From Pyrinomonadaceae bacterium (GTDB lineage: Bacteria; Acidobacteriota; Blastocatellia; Pyrinomonadales; Pyrinomonadaceae), in assembly GCA_026129865.1 (NCBI GenBank), contig JAHCHG010000002.1:432096-496095 (forward strand): a stretch of DNA of 64,000 nt, given 5' to 3'. Positions 25,161 through 34,309 of this stretch are shown one piece after another. Each line of letters opens with the position of its first letter. Position 1 is the stretch's first letter. The notes under the pieces are model-generated. The model made no database searches. It saw only the letters and a list, made by a program, of their open reading frames with translations, and was not told where the DNA came from. A program made the translations under genes and the position numbers.

Positions 25161-25839
25161 ATTCTTCCGCGGTCCAGTTTCCTTTCCAATCATATTGCTC
25201 AAACGGTCTAAAACGTTTTTTGTAATCGTAAAACGACGGTCCATTGTACGCGTAACCCAAATAATAGAAAGTTTTTCCGAGTTCTATCGATCTTTCAATT
25301 TCGCAGATCAATGTGTAAACGCCCAGACTGCGGCGATTTTCTTCCGTATCGAACATTGCGTAAATTCCTGAGGTCGAACGATCGCCGACGTCGAAAAAAC
25401 TCGAGGCAACGAGCTTATCTCCCCGAAAAACGGAAACTTCCAACGCTTTGCAGGGAACTGTTGCCGGCTCTTCCGAAAGAAAATCGTGAATGCTGTCCGG
25501 TATTCCGTGATCGAACCGCTGCTTATGAATTTCAAACAATTCGTTCTTTTCTTCACTTAATTTCACGGGACCGATCACGGTTTTCAGATCTGAGTTGATC
25601 CTTAAAATACGGCGATGGCTTTTCGACAAACGAAAATCGGAAAGTCTTATACGAAGCGGAGTAACATGACGGATCTCGTTTCTGTAAAATCCGAAACTGT
25701 AGCGAAAGAATTGAGTTCCAAAATGCCGCCAGCCTTGCTCTAAAAGTAAGTCAAGCTGGCGCGGGCTTACCGACTCAGCGAAGAACTCTTCGTTGATGAA
25801 CGAAAGGCTGACAAATTCTAAAAGATTTTCTTCGGTCAT
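25159..25839 (-). CDS. Ate1/Bpt-like aminoacyl-tRNA-protein transferase lacking the cysteine pairs
   Basis: These enzymes move Arg or Leu from aminoacyl-tRNA onto N-termini of proteins, making degradation signals for the ClpS/ClpAP route. The C-terminal GNAT-like half is well matched: GYAYNGPSFYDYKKRFRPFE, then YDWKGNW. The N-terminal half retains LLLEQGWRHFGTQFFRYS and TPLRIRLSDFRLSKSHRR. However, the conserved C-x-x-C region before the (V/T)PLR motif reads FGFYRNEIRHV, without cysteine. The 226-residue length is slightly short. Whether it is active, and which amino acid it transfers, cannot be said. Confidence 0.75.
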   Translation of the reverse strand: MTEENLLEFVSLSFINEEFFAESVSPRQLDLLLEQGWRHFGTQFFRYSFGFYRNEIRHVTPLRIRLSDFRLSKSHRRILRINSDLKTVIGPVKLSEEKNELFEIHKQRFDHGIPDSIHDFLSEEPATVPCKALEVSVFRGDKLVASSFFDVGDRSTSGIYAMFDTEENRRSLGVYTLICEIERSIELGKTFYYLGYAYNGPSFYDYKKRFRPFEQYDWKGNWTAEE

Positions 25840-25925
25840 CGGGTAAAACGAAAATAGTGAAAGACAAGGCTCGCTTGTCGATCACTATTATTTTAGAAAA
25901 CGGGGCTTTACGCAAAATTGCCCGA

Positions 25926-26582
25926 TCAGCTGGCAAGTGCGGCTTCAGCACTTTTTTCCTCTGAAGCGTCCAATTTTTCCGGTTTGCTATTTTTTTCCGG
26001 ACGGTCGATGACGGTCGTGGAAACTTCCTTTTCCGCCTTTTCAGCAACAACGCGCCGTTCAGATTCGGCTTTTTGCTTTTCAAGATTTTCCTGAGCCTTA
26101 AGCATGCTGCAGCTTCCTTCGAGAATCGCGCCGTCTTCGATCATCAGACGCGGCGTCTGAATGTTTCCGGCAACTCGTGCCGAACGTCCGAGTTCGAGCC
26201 GTTCCGTCGCGATAATATCGCCGTTAACCGTGCCGTTGATCACAGCAGCCGCGACGCGGATATTTGCATCTACCTGACCCGTCGAGCCGATGATCAGCGT
26301 TCCGTCGGACGACGTGACGCTGCCGGTCAAATGACCGTCAATGCGCAGCATCGCCTGAAAATTCGTTTCACCGGTCAACGTTGTTCCGCTGCCGACAAAA
26401 CCGCTCAATCGACCTTCTTTTATGTCGCGCGCCATCGTCTCACTTTCGGTCAGCGCTTGTCCCGAAGGTGCCGGACTTTGCGGTTGGTAACTGGTTCGCG
26501 CCGGTGCAGATGCCGGCGGTGTCGACGTTGTTCTTTCGTCGTTTGCAGGTTCCGTTTTGGAACTTCTTCCCATTCTGATCAT
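25926..26582 (-). CDS. Bactofilin
   Basis: Bactofilins polymerise without nucleotide into cytoskeletal filaments that position wall enzymes or stalk/pole factors. The central domain (about 58-155 of 218) is a right-handed beta-helix with six-residue-spaced Val/Ile/Gly: GETNFQAMLRIDGHLTGSV, GTLIIGSTGQVDANIRV, VINGTVNGDIIATERLEL. It is flanked by a disordered Pro/Ser-rich N-terminal tail and a charged C-terminal tail, as is usual. GGAGG precedes ATG 26582 by 12 nt. No wall-peptidase gene is adjacent. Confidence 0.9.
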   Translation of the reverse strand: MIRMGRSSKTEPANDERTTSTPPASAPARTSYQPQSPAPSGQALTESETMARDIKEGRLSGFVGSGTTLTGETNFQAMLRIDGHLTGSVTSSDGTLIIGSTGQVDANIRVAAAVINGTVNGDIIATERLELGRSARVAGNIQTPRLMIEDGAILEGSCSMLKAQENLEKQKAESERRVVAEKAEKEVSTTVIDRPEKNSKPEKLDASEEKSAEAALAS

Positions 26583-26832
26583 AATTTTTGCGAGCCTCCG
26601 TTTGTATTTTTTCGAATCAAAACCCGCGGTTCGAACAAAACAGTTCGCCCGCGCCGACCCAAAATTTTCCTTATTTTATTTGGATATACTACTGAAAAGA
26701 CGATCTAACGTAATGTTTCAGTTGGATATCTAATGATAAAAGACGGGCGTCGAATCTGTCTAGTGATTTTACGGGATTTGTCAAAATTTATTGACCGTGT
26801 CAAACTTCTTTGTTCGGAGGAAGTAAGTAAAA

Positions 26833-27729
26833 TTGTTCGTAGAAAGTAAAACAAAGACAAGACTGCTCAAAAAAATGGGCAAAGCGATCCATGATTTTTC
26901 GATGATCGAAGAAGGCGATCGTGTAATGGTTTGCCTCTCCGGCGGAAAGGACAGCTACACGCTGCTCGATCTGCTGCTCGACACGCGCCGCCGCGCTCCT
27001 GTCGATTTTGAAATTCTGGCGGTAAATCTCGATCAAAAGCAGCCCGGGTTTCCGGAAGATGTTTTGCCGAATTATCTGAAATCGCTCGGCGTCGAATACC
27101 GGATCGTCGAAGAAGATACGTATTCGATCGTAAAAGAGCATGTTCCCGAGGGAAAAACATTTTGTTCGCTCTGTTCGCGTCTTCGCCGCGGTATTTTATA
27201 TTCGACCGCAGTTGAGGAAAACTGTACAAAGATCGCGCTCGGGCATCACGGCGACGATGTCATAAATACTTTTCTATTGAATTTCTTTTTTGTCGGTCAG
27301 CTCAAAGCGATGCCGCCGATCCTACGTTCGGACGACGGTCGAAATACGATCATTCGACCGCTGGCATATTGTCAGGAAAAAGACATCGAAAAATACGCGG
27401 CGGAAAAGCAGTTTCCGATAATTCCCTGCAATCTTTGCGGTTCACAGCCAAACCTGAAGCGCGCCCGCGTAAAACGTCTGGTCGAAGATCTTTCAAAGGA
27501 AATCCCGAACGTTCGTTCGTCGATGCTCACCGCGCTTTCAAATGTTACCGGTTCGCATTTGCTTGATACCGATCTTTACGATTTTAAAAATTTCGAGCCG
27601 GTAATAAAACAGATCCCGCCCGGACACGGAAGTGTCGAGCGGGAACTTGATGAGCTTTTCGATCATTCCGAAGGAAATCTCGTCAGCGAAAGTTTTAAGT
27701 CGTCAAAAGAACTAGTGCTGGCACAGTAG
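26833..27729 (+). CDS. ttcA: tRNA 2-thiocytidine(32) synthetase
   Basis: TtcA thiolates cytidine 32 of certain tRNAs, using ATP and a 4Fe-4S cluster. The PP-loop SGGKDS is at 36-41. Cysteines C111 and C114 (FCSLCSR) and C199/C202 (PCNLCGSQ) match the cluster ligands. The 298-residue length is normal. The start is TTG 26833, supported by GGAGGAAG (26817-26824); no ATG lies near. The gene stands alone and converges with the 27734 gene, with 4 nt between stops. Confidence 0.9.
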   Translation: MFVESKTKTRLLKKMGKAIHDFSMIEEGDRVMVCLSGGKDSYTLLDLLLDTRRRAPVDFEILAVNLDQKQPGFPEDVLPNYLKSLGVEYRIVEEDTYSIVKEHVPEGKTFCSLCSRLRRGILYSTAVEENCTKIALGHHGDDVINTFLLNFFFVGQLKAMPPILRSDDGRNTIIRPLAYCQEKDIEKYAAEKQFPIIPCNLCGSQPNLKRARVKRLVEDLSKEIPNVRSSMLTALSNVTGSHLLDTDLYDFKNFEPVIKQIPPGHGSVERELDELFDHSEGNLVSESFKSSKELVLAQ

Positions 27730-27733
27730 TTTT

Positions 27734-30415
27734 TTAACGCTTCCCTTTGAAAACAGCGGGATCGATCTTCTCGTTATGTTTTATTTCCTTTACGATCGAA
27801 ACAATATCTCCCATTCCGGGATTTGCCGTAACCGTTTTGAAAGGAACCATCACACCGTCAACTTTTCGATAATCCGACAGCGTTGTAACGATCGGAATCT
27901 TCTGTTCCGAAGTGCTGGAAACATAAAGGGTTACGACGCGAACGGGTAAAAATGTCTTTTTCGAAAAATAGTAGGTAACATCGCTGGCAGACTTCGGAGA
28001 AAATCTGACAACAAATGCTTCCTCATCTTCTATAGTTTCCGTTCCTCGAACTTCCACTGACCTGTTGTTTTCTTTCCAATTTAAAAATCCATAAAAATCG
28101 GAATTATATTTTGCGTTTTTTAGTCGTTGTCCGGTTAAGACGTCATCGCGCGAAAAGCTTGTCATTTCGCCGCCGGCAGTGCCGTCGAAGTAATCTACCG
28201 TTGTTCCTATCTCTTTTCCGAAAGCCGTTATTTTCGAATAGGATGCTGACTTGTCGGGCGCCTCGGCATATGAAGTTCCGCTGCCTTTTACGCCTTGGTG
28301 GATCAGATCCAGATCAAATTTTGTAATCCGTGATGTTATTTTTCGAAGCGCCGCTTCGCCGCCTAGTGCTTCGATCACTTTCGGCATTAACTCGTCGGCT
28401 GTCATCTTCGGTTTTTCGATCCGCTTAAATTCGTAAATGCCGCTGGATTCATTGGAAACAAAGCCCGTTATATTACCGGAATCGTCGCGCTTGATCTCGA
28501 TACGTTTTAATACATCGGGAATCGTCGGCGAAAAATAAACGTCTTTTTCGACGGATTCCAGCAAATAAGGCGGCTGATTGGGAACTTCCAGATACGTCTT
28601 TCCGCTTCGATTCACGACGTCGACCACATACGCGGGCGGAATCTGTAATTTATACGAACCGAAAATTTCCTTCGGATTCGCAGCCGTTTTCGCGTTTCCC
28701 AGAAATGTGAAGGCAAACTCGCCTTCCGGCTGGGCGAGAACGATTCCCGCGATGTTTCCTTTATCACCGCGAACGACGCGCACGCTGTAAGATTCCGGAA
28801 GATCAGGCGATTTAAAAATGTCTTTCGCGCTTTCAACCAACGGATACGGCGACTGCATGCCGACGACAAGCGAAACGCTTCCGTCAACTTCTTTTATCTC
28901 GATCTTTCGGTCGTTATTGCCTTCGGCTCCGTAAAGTCCGATCAATTCTTTCGCTGACGGCGACGAAACGACGGCTGATTTTCCGGCACCTTCCTTCGGC
29001 AGTGTAAAGTTTCCCTGCGGCTGTTCAAGCAGTGCCGAGTTGTCGTCAAATGTTATAAAAAATCCTTCGGGGGCGTTTGAAAGTTTGTATCTGCGACCTT
29101 CGATCTTTTCAAGGATGTACGTCGGCTGTCCCGGAACGACCGCAACGAGATTTCCGTCTTCGATCTTCACCTCGATATCAAATCCGGCAGCGGCAAATTT
29201 ATATTTACCGACTGCCTTTTCTGCGTCTTTCGGCACGGCACCGTCTGCGGTTTCCGGTTTCAGTTCCCCGAGCATGTTCTCCCAGACGATCGGCATCAGT
29301 TCGCTGCCGAGACTCGAAGCCGATACGTTGGTCAGCAAGACAAACCCGAGGTTTTCTTCCGGAATCAGCGCGACCATCGAGTTAAATCCGTCGATATTTC
29401 CGCCGTGCTGGATAACGGTTTTGCCTTTCCACTCCTGAACGAACCAGCCAAGTGCGTAAAACGAATTCCCCGAGACCTTTTGCTCGGGCTTTATCCAATC
29501 TTCAAAACTTTCCTTTGTTATCAACCGTTTTCCGTTGAGTTCGCCCTTGTTCAATATAAACTGAAGCCATTTCGCCATGTCGCTTGAGGTCGAATTTATC
29601 GATCCTGCCGGCGAAATTGCCTGCAGATCGCGGGTCGGCAGATTTTTGGTGACCTTTGTGTCGAAATTGTATTCGTAACCGAGCGAAAAATCCTTCGATT
29701 TTTGCATTTCGGGCACTGAAACTGTGCTGTTCATCATTTCCAGCGGTTTCAAAATATCCTGTGCCGCAAAAGCTTCCCAGGTTTTGTTCTGAACTTTCGA
29801 AACGATCTCGCCCGCGGCAGCATACATTACGTTTTGGTAAAGAAATTTTTCACCAAGTTTACCCATCGGCTTCGCTTCGCCGGCGACCTTGATGGTCTCT
29901 TCGCGCGTTAATTTGCCGGTGATCCAGCCAAGATCGGTCCTATTCAATCCTGAAGAATGAGTAAGCAGATTTTTGACCGTAATGTTCTTGTCGATCTCCG
30001 GATCGTTTATCTTGAAATAAGGAAGATGCTTTTTCGGAGAATCGTCCAGGTCTAATTTTCCCTGATCGCGGCTCATCAAAACCGAAAGCGCGGTAAAAGC
30101 CTTTGTCGCCGAACCTATCGCAAATTGTGTATCAGCCGTTACGGGCTTTTTCTCCTCAACGCTTTTGAAACCGTAACCTTTTGACAGCACGACCCTTCCA
30201 TCTTTTACGATCGCCAAAGACATTCCCGGAATTCCGAGTTCCGCCCGGCGCGCATTTAACTTCGCTTCAATTCGCGCGATCCGTTCAGAAAGTCCCGTTA
30301 AGCTTTCATCTTTTGCCGGCGCTTGTCCCGACGCCGCGAACGGCAATGAGACGCAGATCAGCGAATATAAAACCAAAAAAGCAGTTGAAGCACGAAAAAT
30401 GCTTTGTGTTTTCAT
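27734..30415 (-). CDS. Secreted serine hydrolase of the class C beta-lactamase/penicillin-binding fold
   Basis: 893 residues with a signal peptide (cleavage near AASGQA, 27-32). The hydrolase domain (about 42-385) has S102-x-x-K105 (GSATK), Y193-x-N195 (YQN) and H337-G-G (QHGGN), the three motifs of the beta-lactamase (S12) family; such proteins are esterases, D-amino-acid peptidases or carboxypeptidases more often than antibiotic-degrading enzymes. Repeated beta domains of about 90 residues follow (three related units with PPYLLE, PTYILE, PYPLVE). The C-terminal 220 residues resemble an outer-membrane lipoprotein-sorting-like fold (ALGGEAALRKI...). Confidence 0.8.
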   Translation of the reverse strand: MKTQSIFRASTAFLVLYSLICVSLPFAASGQAPAKDESLTGLSERIARIEAKLNARRAELGIPGMSLAIVKDGRVVLSKGYGFKSVEEKKPVTADTQFAIGSATKAFTALSVLMSRDQGKLDLDDSPKKHLPYFKINDPEIDKNITVKNLLTHSSGLNRTDLGWITGKLTREETIKVAGEAKPMGKLGEKFLYQNVMYAAAGEIVSKVQNKTWEAFAAQDILKPLEMMNSTVSVPEMQKSKDFSLGYEYNFDTKVTKNLPTRDLQAISPAGSINSTSSDMAKWLQFILNKGELNGKRLITKESFEDWIKPEQKVSGNSFYALGWFVQEWKGKTVIQHGGNIDGFNSMVALIPEENLGFVLLTNVSASSLGSELMPIVWENMLGELKPETADGAVPKDAEKAVGKYKFAAAGFDIEVKIEDGNLVAVVPGQPTYILEKIEGRRYKLSNAPEGFFITFDDNSALLEQPQGNFTLPKEGAGKSAVVSSPSAKELIGLYGAEGNNDRKIEIKEVDGSVSLVVGMQSPYPLVESAKDIFKSPDLPESYSVRVVRGDKGNIAGIVLAQPEGEFAFTFLGNAKTAANPKEIFGSYKLQIPPAYVVDVVNRSGKTYLEVPNQPPYLLESVEKDVYFSPTIPDVLKRIEIKRDDSGNITGFVSNESSGIYEFKRIEKPKMTADELMPKVIEALGGEAALRKITSRITKFDLDLIHQGVKGSGTSYAEAPDKSASYSKITAFGKEIGTTVDYFDGTAGGEMTSFSRDDVLTGQRLKNAKYNSDFYGFLNWKENNRSVEVRGTETIEDEEAFVVRFSPKSASDVTYYFSKKTFLPVRVVTLYVSSTSEQKIPIVTTLSDYRKVDGVMVPFKTVTANPGMGDIVSIVKEIKHNEKIDPAVFKGKR

Positions 30416-30562
30416 AATTTCTTTTTCTAAATTGAGTATGTAAAAGTTTAAATTGTTTCGATTGATTCGTTTGGTTTTACGGGAAAACTGCCGGAAAGGT
30501 TCAGTTTTTCGGCGTTATCTAAATGGGTCGCGGAACGTTACCACTCGCCCTTTTTAAAAATT

Positions 30563-30600
30563 AAAAAGGCGCTCCGACCTGAATTACCGGTCGGAACACC
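30563..30600 (-). terminator. Rho-independent terminator of the histidine kinase gene
   Basis: Read on the minus strand, GGTGTTCCGACC pairs with GGTCGGAGCGCC (12 bp with two G-U pairs) and is followed by TTTTTAATTTTT. It lies 23 nt beyond the kinase stop codon. Confidence 0.85.
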
Positions 30601-30622
30601 TTACTTTATTGATCTGGATGTC

Positions 30623-32635
30623 TTAAAGCCGCGGCAGTTTCAGGCTGAATTTCGAACCGCGCCCTACCTCGGATTCGACCTCGACATCTCCGCCGTGCTG
30701 CTCGATTATCTCTTTGACCAGCGACAACCCGAGACCTGTCGATTCTTCCTGCTTATCGAAACCGTCGCGCGCGACACGGTAAAATTTCTGCCAGATCTTG
30801 TCATGTTCGCTTGAGTGAATTCCGTAGCCGCGGTCTTCTACCACTACTCGGAGAAAATCGGACTCAAGCATCGTTGAAATGATAACCGATGTTCGTTCCG
30901 GACTATATCGGATGGCGTTGTCGATCAAACTCGATATCGCGCGCGAGATCAAACCTTTATCTGCAGCGATCGGCGGCAGGTGGGAATTCGATTTTTCAAC
31001 CAATCTGATCCGCTTTCGTTTCGCCGTTTCCTGCAGATCGCTGACCACTTCGCTAACGACGGAGTCCAGCTTGACCGGAACTTTCGAAACTTCTTTTTTG
31101 TCGGATTGTTCCAAATTTGAAACCGAAAGAAACGTTGTCAGCATTTTCGAAAGGCGGTGCGATTCGTTTGCAATTATCTGCAGAAATTCGCGGGAATCTT
31201 CGCTCAACGTCTCATCCGCGAGCATTATTTCGGCAAAACCTTGAATACTTGTGATCGGCGTTCTTAGCTCGTGCGACATCAGCGACGCCATGTCGCTGCG
31301 AAGCTTTTCATTCTCTTTCACGGCAGAAATATCACGAAATGTGATCAGAAAACACGCCGGTTTCAGCGGAACATTTGTTTCATGTATCGAATCCGAACCG
31401 GAAGGAACCTTCACGAGCGAGATCTGCATTTTCAGCGTCAGATTTTCATTTGGGAAAAAAAGCTCGCCGCGGTAATCTTCGCCGGATTGAAGTACGCGTC
31501 TGATCGCCAGATTCGGTTCGTTGAAAACGTCAGTCCGAAAACGATCGAGCAGCGAAAACAAGTCGATCTCGTAAAACTCGTGCGGACCGATCTTCGCCAA
31601 ATGCCGCATTTGACGATTCAAATATGCAAGTGTTCCATCCAAGTAAGCAATGGCATGGGCTTCGCGCAAATACGAACTGGCGATCGCGCTGAACGACTGC
31701 TCTTTGATAATTCCGTGAACGAGGCTGATTATATCGAGCCGGTTTTCTGCCGATTGAGTAGAAAATGAACTCCACCAATGCTGGTGCGGTAAACTTTTTT
31801 GCCGGAGCTCGCGCCGTTGGAAATTTTGCGCGAGCTGCCCGCTGAATGCCTCAAGAAGCGAAAGATCGGCTGGTTCAAAATTTTTCTTGATCCGAACGAA
31901 AAGTACGCCGATCGCGGTTTTTTCATAAATCAACGGGATCGCCGCGTCCGCCGCGCCAGATCTTTTATCATGATGAACAGCAACGGTTTCGCGCGCCTTT
32001 AGCGCCTGTTCGCAAAGCTCGATGTTCTTTCGCCATTTCGAATTTCGTTCGGCGTCCGTTGGCTGTGCCGTTTCCGATGTCGCACGGCAAAGCGGACGCA
32101 GCTCGCCGTTTGATTCAAGACGAAAAACGATGGATTCGGAAAGCGGAAGAACCGTTTCGAGCAGTTTCAACCCGCTTTCAATACGTAGATCCGCAGATTT
32201 CCCCTCTAATAAATGTCCCGCGGATGCAAGAAAAACAAGCTTGTCGGTGAGTTCGGAGTCGATAACCCACATTTTTTTGAGGTGAACTAATGTCGTAACG
32301 GTTCCGGCAGCAAATAAAAGCGGCAAAAACCGCAAATCGGTTTGAAAAAAATATGCGGCTGCCGCGCTCGCGATAATTCCGATTAACGCAGACGGCAAAA
32401 GCACACCGCTTAACCGTTTGCTGCTCAAATTTTCAGCAGCAAATCCGATCGCGAGACAGAAACCGATCAACAATAAAAAAGCGCTGATCGATAGAGCAGA
32501 ATTTTCCGGCGCGACCAATCCGTTTATCGTTTTGAAAATTCCGACGCCGTAATTCCAAACAAACGCGACCGCCACCGCGGCAATAATAGAGAGCAGCAGA
32601 GATACAAAGTAATTTTTGTATTTTCTAGTCGGCAT
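30623..32635 (-). CDS. Membrane-bound sensor histidine kinase with GAF and PAS regions
   Basis: 670 residues. Four hydrophobic spans near 10-30, 45-66, 78-97 and 104-118 anchor it. A GAF-like region (about 130-275) and a PAS-like region (about 320-440, IAYLDGTLAYLN) follow. The HisKA domain has H455 in SLMSHELRTPITSI, and the HATPase domain the N box (ISSLIDNAIRYSP), G1 (VEDRGYGI) and G2 (STGLGLSLVKEI). No response regulator is adjacent, so its output is unknown. Transcribed divergently from the 32883 operon. Confidence 0.9.
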   Translation of the reverse strand: MPTRKYKNYFVSLLLSIIAAVAVAFVWNYGVGIFKTINGLVAPENSALSISAFLLLIGFCLAIGFAAENLSSKRLSGVLLPSALIGIIASAAAAYFFQTDLRFLPLLFAAGTVTTLVHLKKMWVIDSELTDKLVFLASAGHLLEGKSADLRIESGLKLLETVLPLSESIVFRLESNGELRPLCRATSETAQPTDAERNSKWRKNIELCEQALKARETVAVHHDKRSGAADAAIPLIYEKTAIGVLFVRIKKNFEPADLSLLEAFSGQLAQNFQRRELRQKSLPHQHWWSSFSTQSAENRLDIISLVHGIIKEQSFSAIASSYLREAHAIAYLDGTLAYLNRQMRHLAKIGPHEFYEIDLFSLLDRFRTDVFNEPNLAIRRVLQSGEDYRGELFFPNENLTLKMQISLVKVPSGSDSIHETNVPLKPACFLITFRDISAVKENEKLRSDMASLMSHELRTPITSIQGFAEIMLADETLSEDSREFLQIIANESHRLSKMLTTFLSVSNLEQSDKKEVSKVPVKLDSVVSEVVSDLQETAKRKRIRLVEKSNSHLPPIAADKGLISRAISSLIDNAIRYSPERTSVIISTMLESDFLRVVVEDRGYGIHSSEHDKIWQKFYRVARDGFDKQEESTGLGLSLVKEIIEQHGGDVEVESEVGRGSKFSLKLPRL

Positions 32636-32826
32636 TTTAATAAATTAAGTAATCTTGAGGTGAGAAATCGCAGTTGGGAATGCTTTGCCAAAATTAATAA
32701 ACAATGTTGGCACTATCAGTATGCACCAATGCGCGAATTTATCGCAAGCATTTTGTTCGACCAAACAGAGAATTATTTAGAACATCGGCAGATTTTTTAA
32801 GATTTTCGGATAGCGCAGTTCGGCTT

Positions 32827-32855
32827 TTGCCCTTTTTATCGAAAAATTACATAAT
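32827..32855 (+). promoter_or_regulatory. Candidate sigma70 promoter of the DUF4149 operon
   Basis: TTGCCC, 17-nt spacer, CATAAT, ending 27 nt before ATG 32883. The remaining divergent spacer (32636-32826) shows no other feature. Confidence 0.4.
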
Positions 32856-32882
32856 AATCAGGTTTTACGGACTCAAAATCTT

Positions 32883-33413
32883 ATGAAATATTTATCGGGT
32901 TTGCGGGCGCTTTTGATGGGATTATGGCTTGGCGGAGCTTGCTTTTTTAGTTTCGCGGTAGCACCGTCGGCGTTTTCGGTCCTTGCGGAACGGGAACTTG
33001 CCGGAAATCTCGTTTCGCGAACTCTGATGATCGTTAATTTCAGCGGTATCGCGATCGGAGTTTTGATCATTGCGCTGAGCTTTTTGGCGAGTTCTTCGAT
33101 AAAAGCCTGGAAAATTTGGACCGAGCGGTTTTTAGTGCTGGTTACAGTCATCGCATGTGCGATCGGGCAGTTCGTGATCACGTCCTGGCTATCGTTGATC
33201 CGGGCGCAAGCCGGAGTTCCGATGGAGCAGTTGGCAGGCGACAATCCGCTGAAAATGCAGTTTGACAACCTTCACCAATACTCCGTTTGGGTGTTGTCGG
33301 CGGCAATGATCGCGGCGCTTATCGCATTTTTCGCCGCCTATCTCAACGGGTTTGGAGCGGCGGCTGAGAAAAGATCTGACGGTTTCGACTTTCAAAACGA
33401 ATTTATAAACTAA
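32883..33413 (+). CDS. DUF4149 family membrane protein
   Basis: 176 residues with four membrane spans (about 8-30, 45-68, 82-105, 135-158). The start LRALLMGLWLGGACFFSFAV is typical of DUF4149/TMEM205-like proteins, whose role is unknown. The stop is 3 nt before the next ATG, so both are translated from one mRNA. Confidence 0.75.
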   Translation: MKYLSGLRALLMGLWLGGACFFSFAVAPSAFSVLAERELAGNLVSRTLMIVNFSGIAIGVLIIALSFLASSSIKAWKIWTERFLVLVTVIACAIGQFVITSWLSLIRAQAGVPMEQLAGDNPLKMQFDNLHQYSVWVLSAAMIAALIAFFAAYLNGFGAAAEKRSDGFDFQNEFIN

Positions 33414-33416
33414 ATT

Positions 33417-34208
33417 ATGGAAATAATTGAAAAACCCGGTGATTTTACCGGTCGTTATCAGTCGTGGAACGGAGACGAAAATTTGCGTAATTATCCGTTC
33501 GTAGAAAACATAGACGCGCCGTTTACACCGTCGCGGCGGGCGCTGCCGATGTTAAATCTGGCGCTGATCTCGTCAGCCGGTGCATATATCGACGGAACAG
33601 ACGCGTTTGATGTATCTTCGGGCGACGGCGATCCGACGCTGCGCGAGATTCCGATCGAGATCGAACCTGAAGACCTCCGATATTCCGCCCGCGGTTTCGA
33701 TCCGACCGCGGTGCTGGAAGACAGAAATTGCCAGATTCCGATCGATCGGCTGGTTGAATATCAGGAAAACGCTGTGATCGGACAGCTGAATCCGGTTTGG
33801 TGGAGTTTGATGGGTTATATTCCGAACGCCCGGCTGGTTGCTGATGATATCGCGCCGAAACTGGTCGAACGGCTAATGCGTTATCAGATCAACGCTGCTC
33901 TTTTAATTCCCGCGTCGAGGCTTTGCCATCAAACGATGGCGCTGCTTTCGCGGGCAATTGAATTAAACGGAATTCCGACGATCATGCTCTCCGTCGACCG
34001 CGCTGTTACCGACAAAGCGCGTGCACCGCGCGTTGCATTCTACAAAGGCGAATTCGGTTCGGTCGCCGGCAAACCGCTCTGGAAGCAGCATCAGCACCGT
34101 ATTTTGGACGAATCGCTTCGCTGGATCGAAACGCTCGATCAACCGACTTCGCGAAAACTTGTAGTCAAGCTTGAAACGGAAACGGAAATGGCGCGCGGCG
34201 AACGATAA
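33417..34208 (+). CDS. GrdB/PrdB-like reductase-family protein without selenocysteine
   Basis: 263 residues resembling the selenoprotein B subunit of glycine/sarcosine/betaine/D-proline reductases. The family's DGTDAFDVSSGDGDPTLREI region and VWWSLMGYIPNARLV are present. In true GrdB the sequence around selenocysteine reads like TSTU-GTC; here the aligned stretch is IPASRLCHQTM, with serine at that place and only one cysteine left. The Stickland-type reductase activity is therefore improbable, and no other Grd subunit is nearby. Homologues of this non-selenium type are common in aerobes without assigned function. Co-operonic with the DUF4149 gene. Confidence 0.7.
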   Translation: MEIIEKPGDFTGRYQSWNGDENLRNYPFVENIDAPFTPSRRALPMLNLALISSAGAYIDGTDAFDVSSGDGDPTLREIPIEIEPEDLRYSARGFDPTAVLEDRNCQIPIDRLVEYQENAVIGQLNPVWWSLMGYIPNARLVADDIAPKLVERLMRYQINAALLIPASRLCHQTMALLSRAIELNGIPTIMLSVDRAVTDKARAPRVAFYKGEFGSVAGKPLWKQHQHRILDESLRWIETLDQPTSRKLVVKLETETEMARGER

Positions 34209-34222
34209 ACGATACCTGAAAC

Positions 34223-34306
34223 AAAACCGCCGAAGTTCAAGCGGCTGCGAGTATCATTGCTCATGATAATTTTCGCAGATCCGGCTGACCGGCGGTTTTA
34301 CTTTTT
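34223..34306 (+). terminator. Nested stem structure with T-run just before glpD
   Basis: Outer stem AAAACCGCCG (34223-34232) with CGGCGGTTTT (34290-34299), followed by ACTTTTTT. Inside lie CTGCG/CGCAG (34245-34249 with 34274-34278) and TATCAT/ATGATA (34252-34257 with 34263-34268). It ends only a few bases before ATG 34310, so besides ending the upstream operon it may control glpD as an attenuator-like leader. Confidence 0.55.
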
Positions 34307-34309
34307 TCA

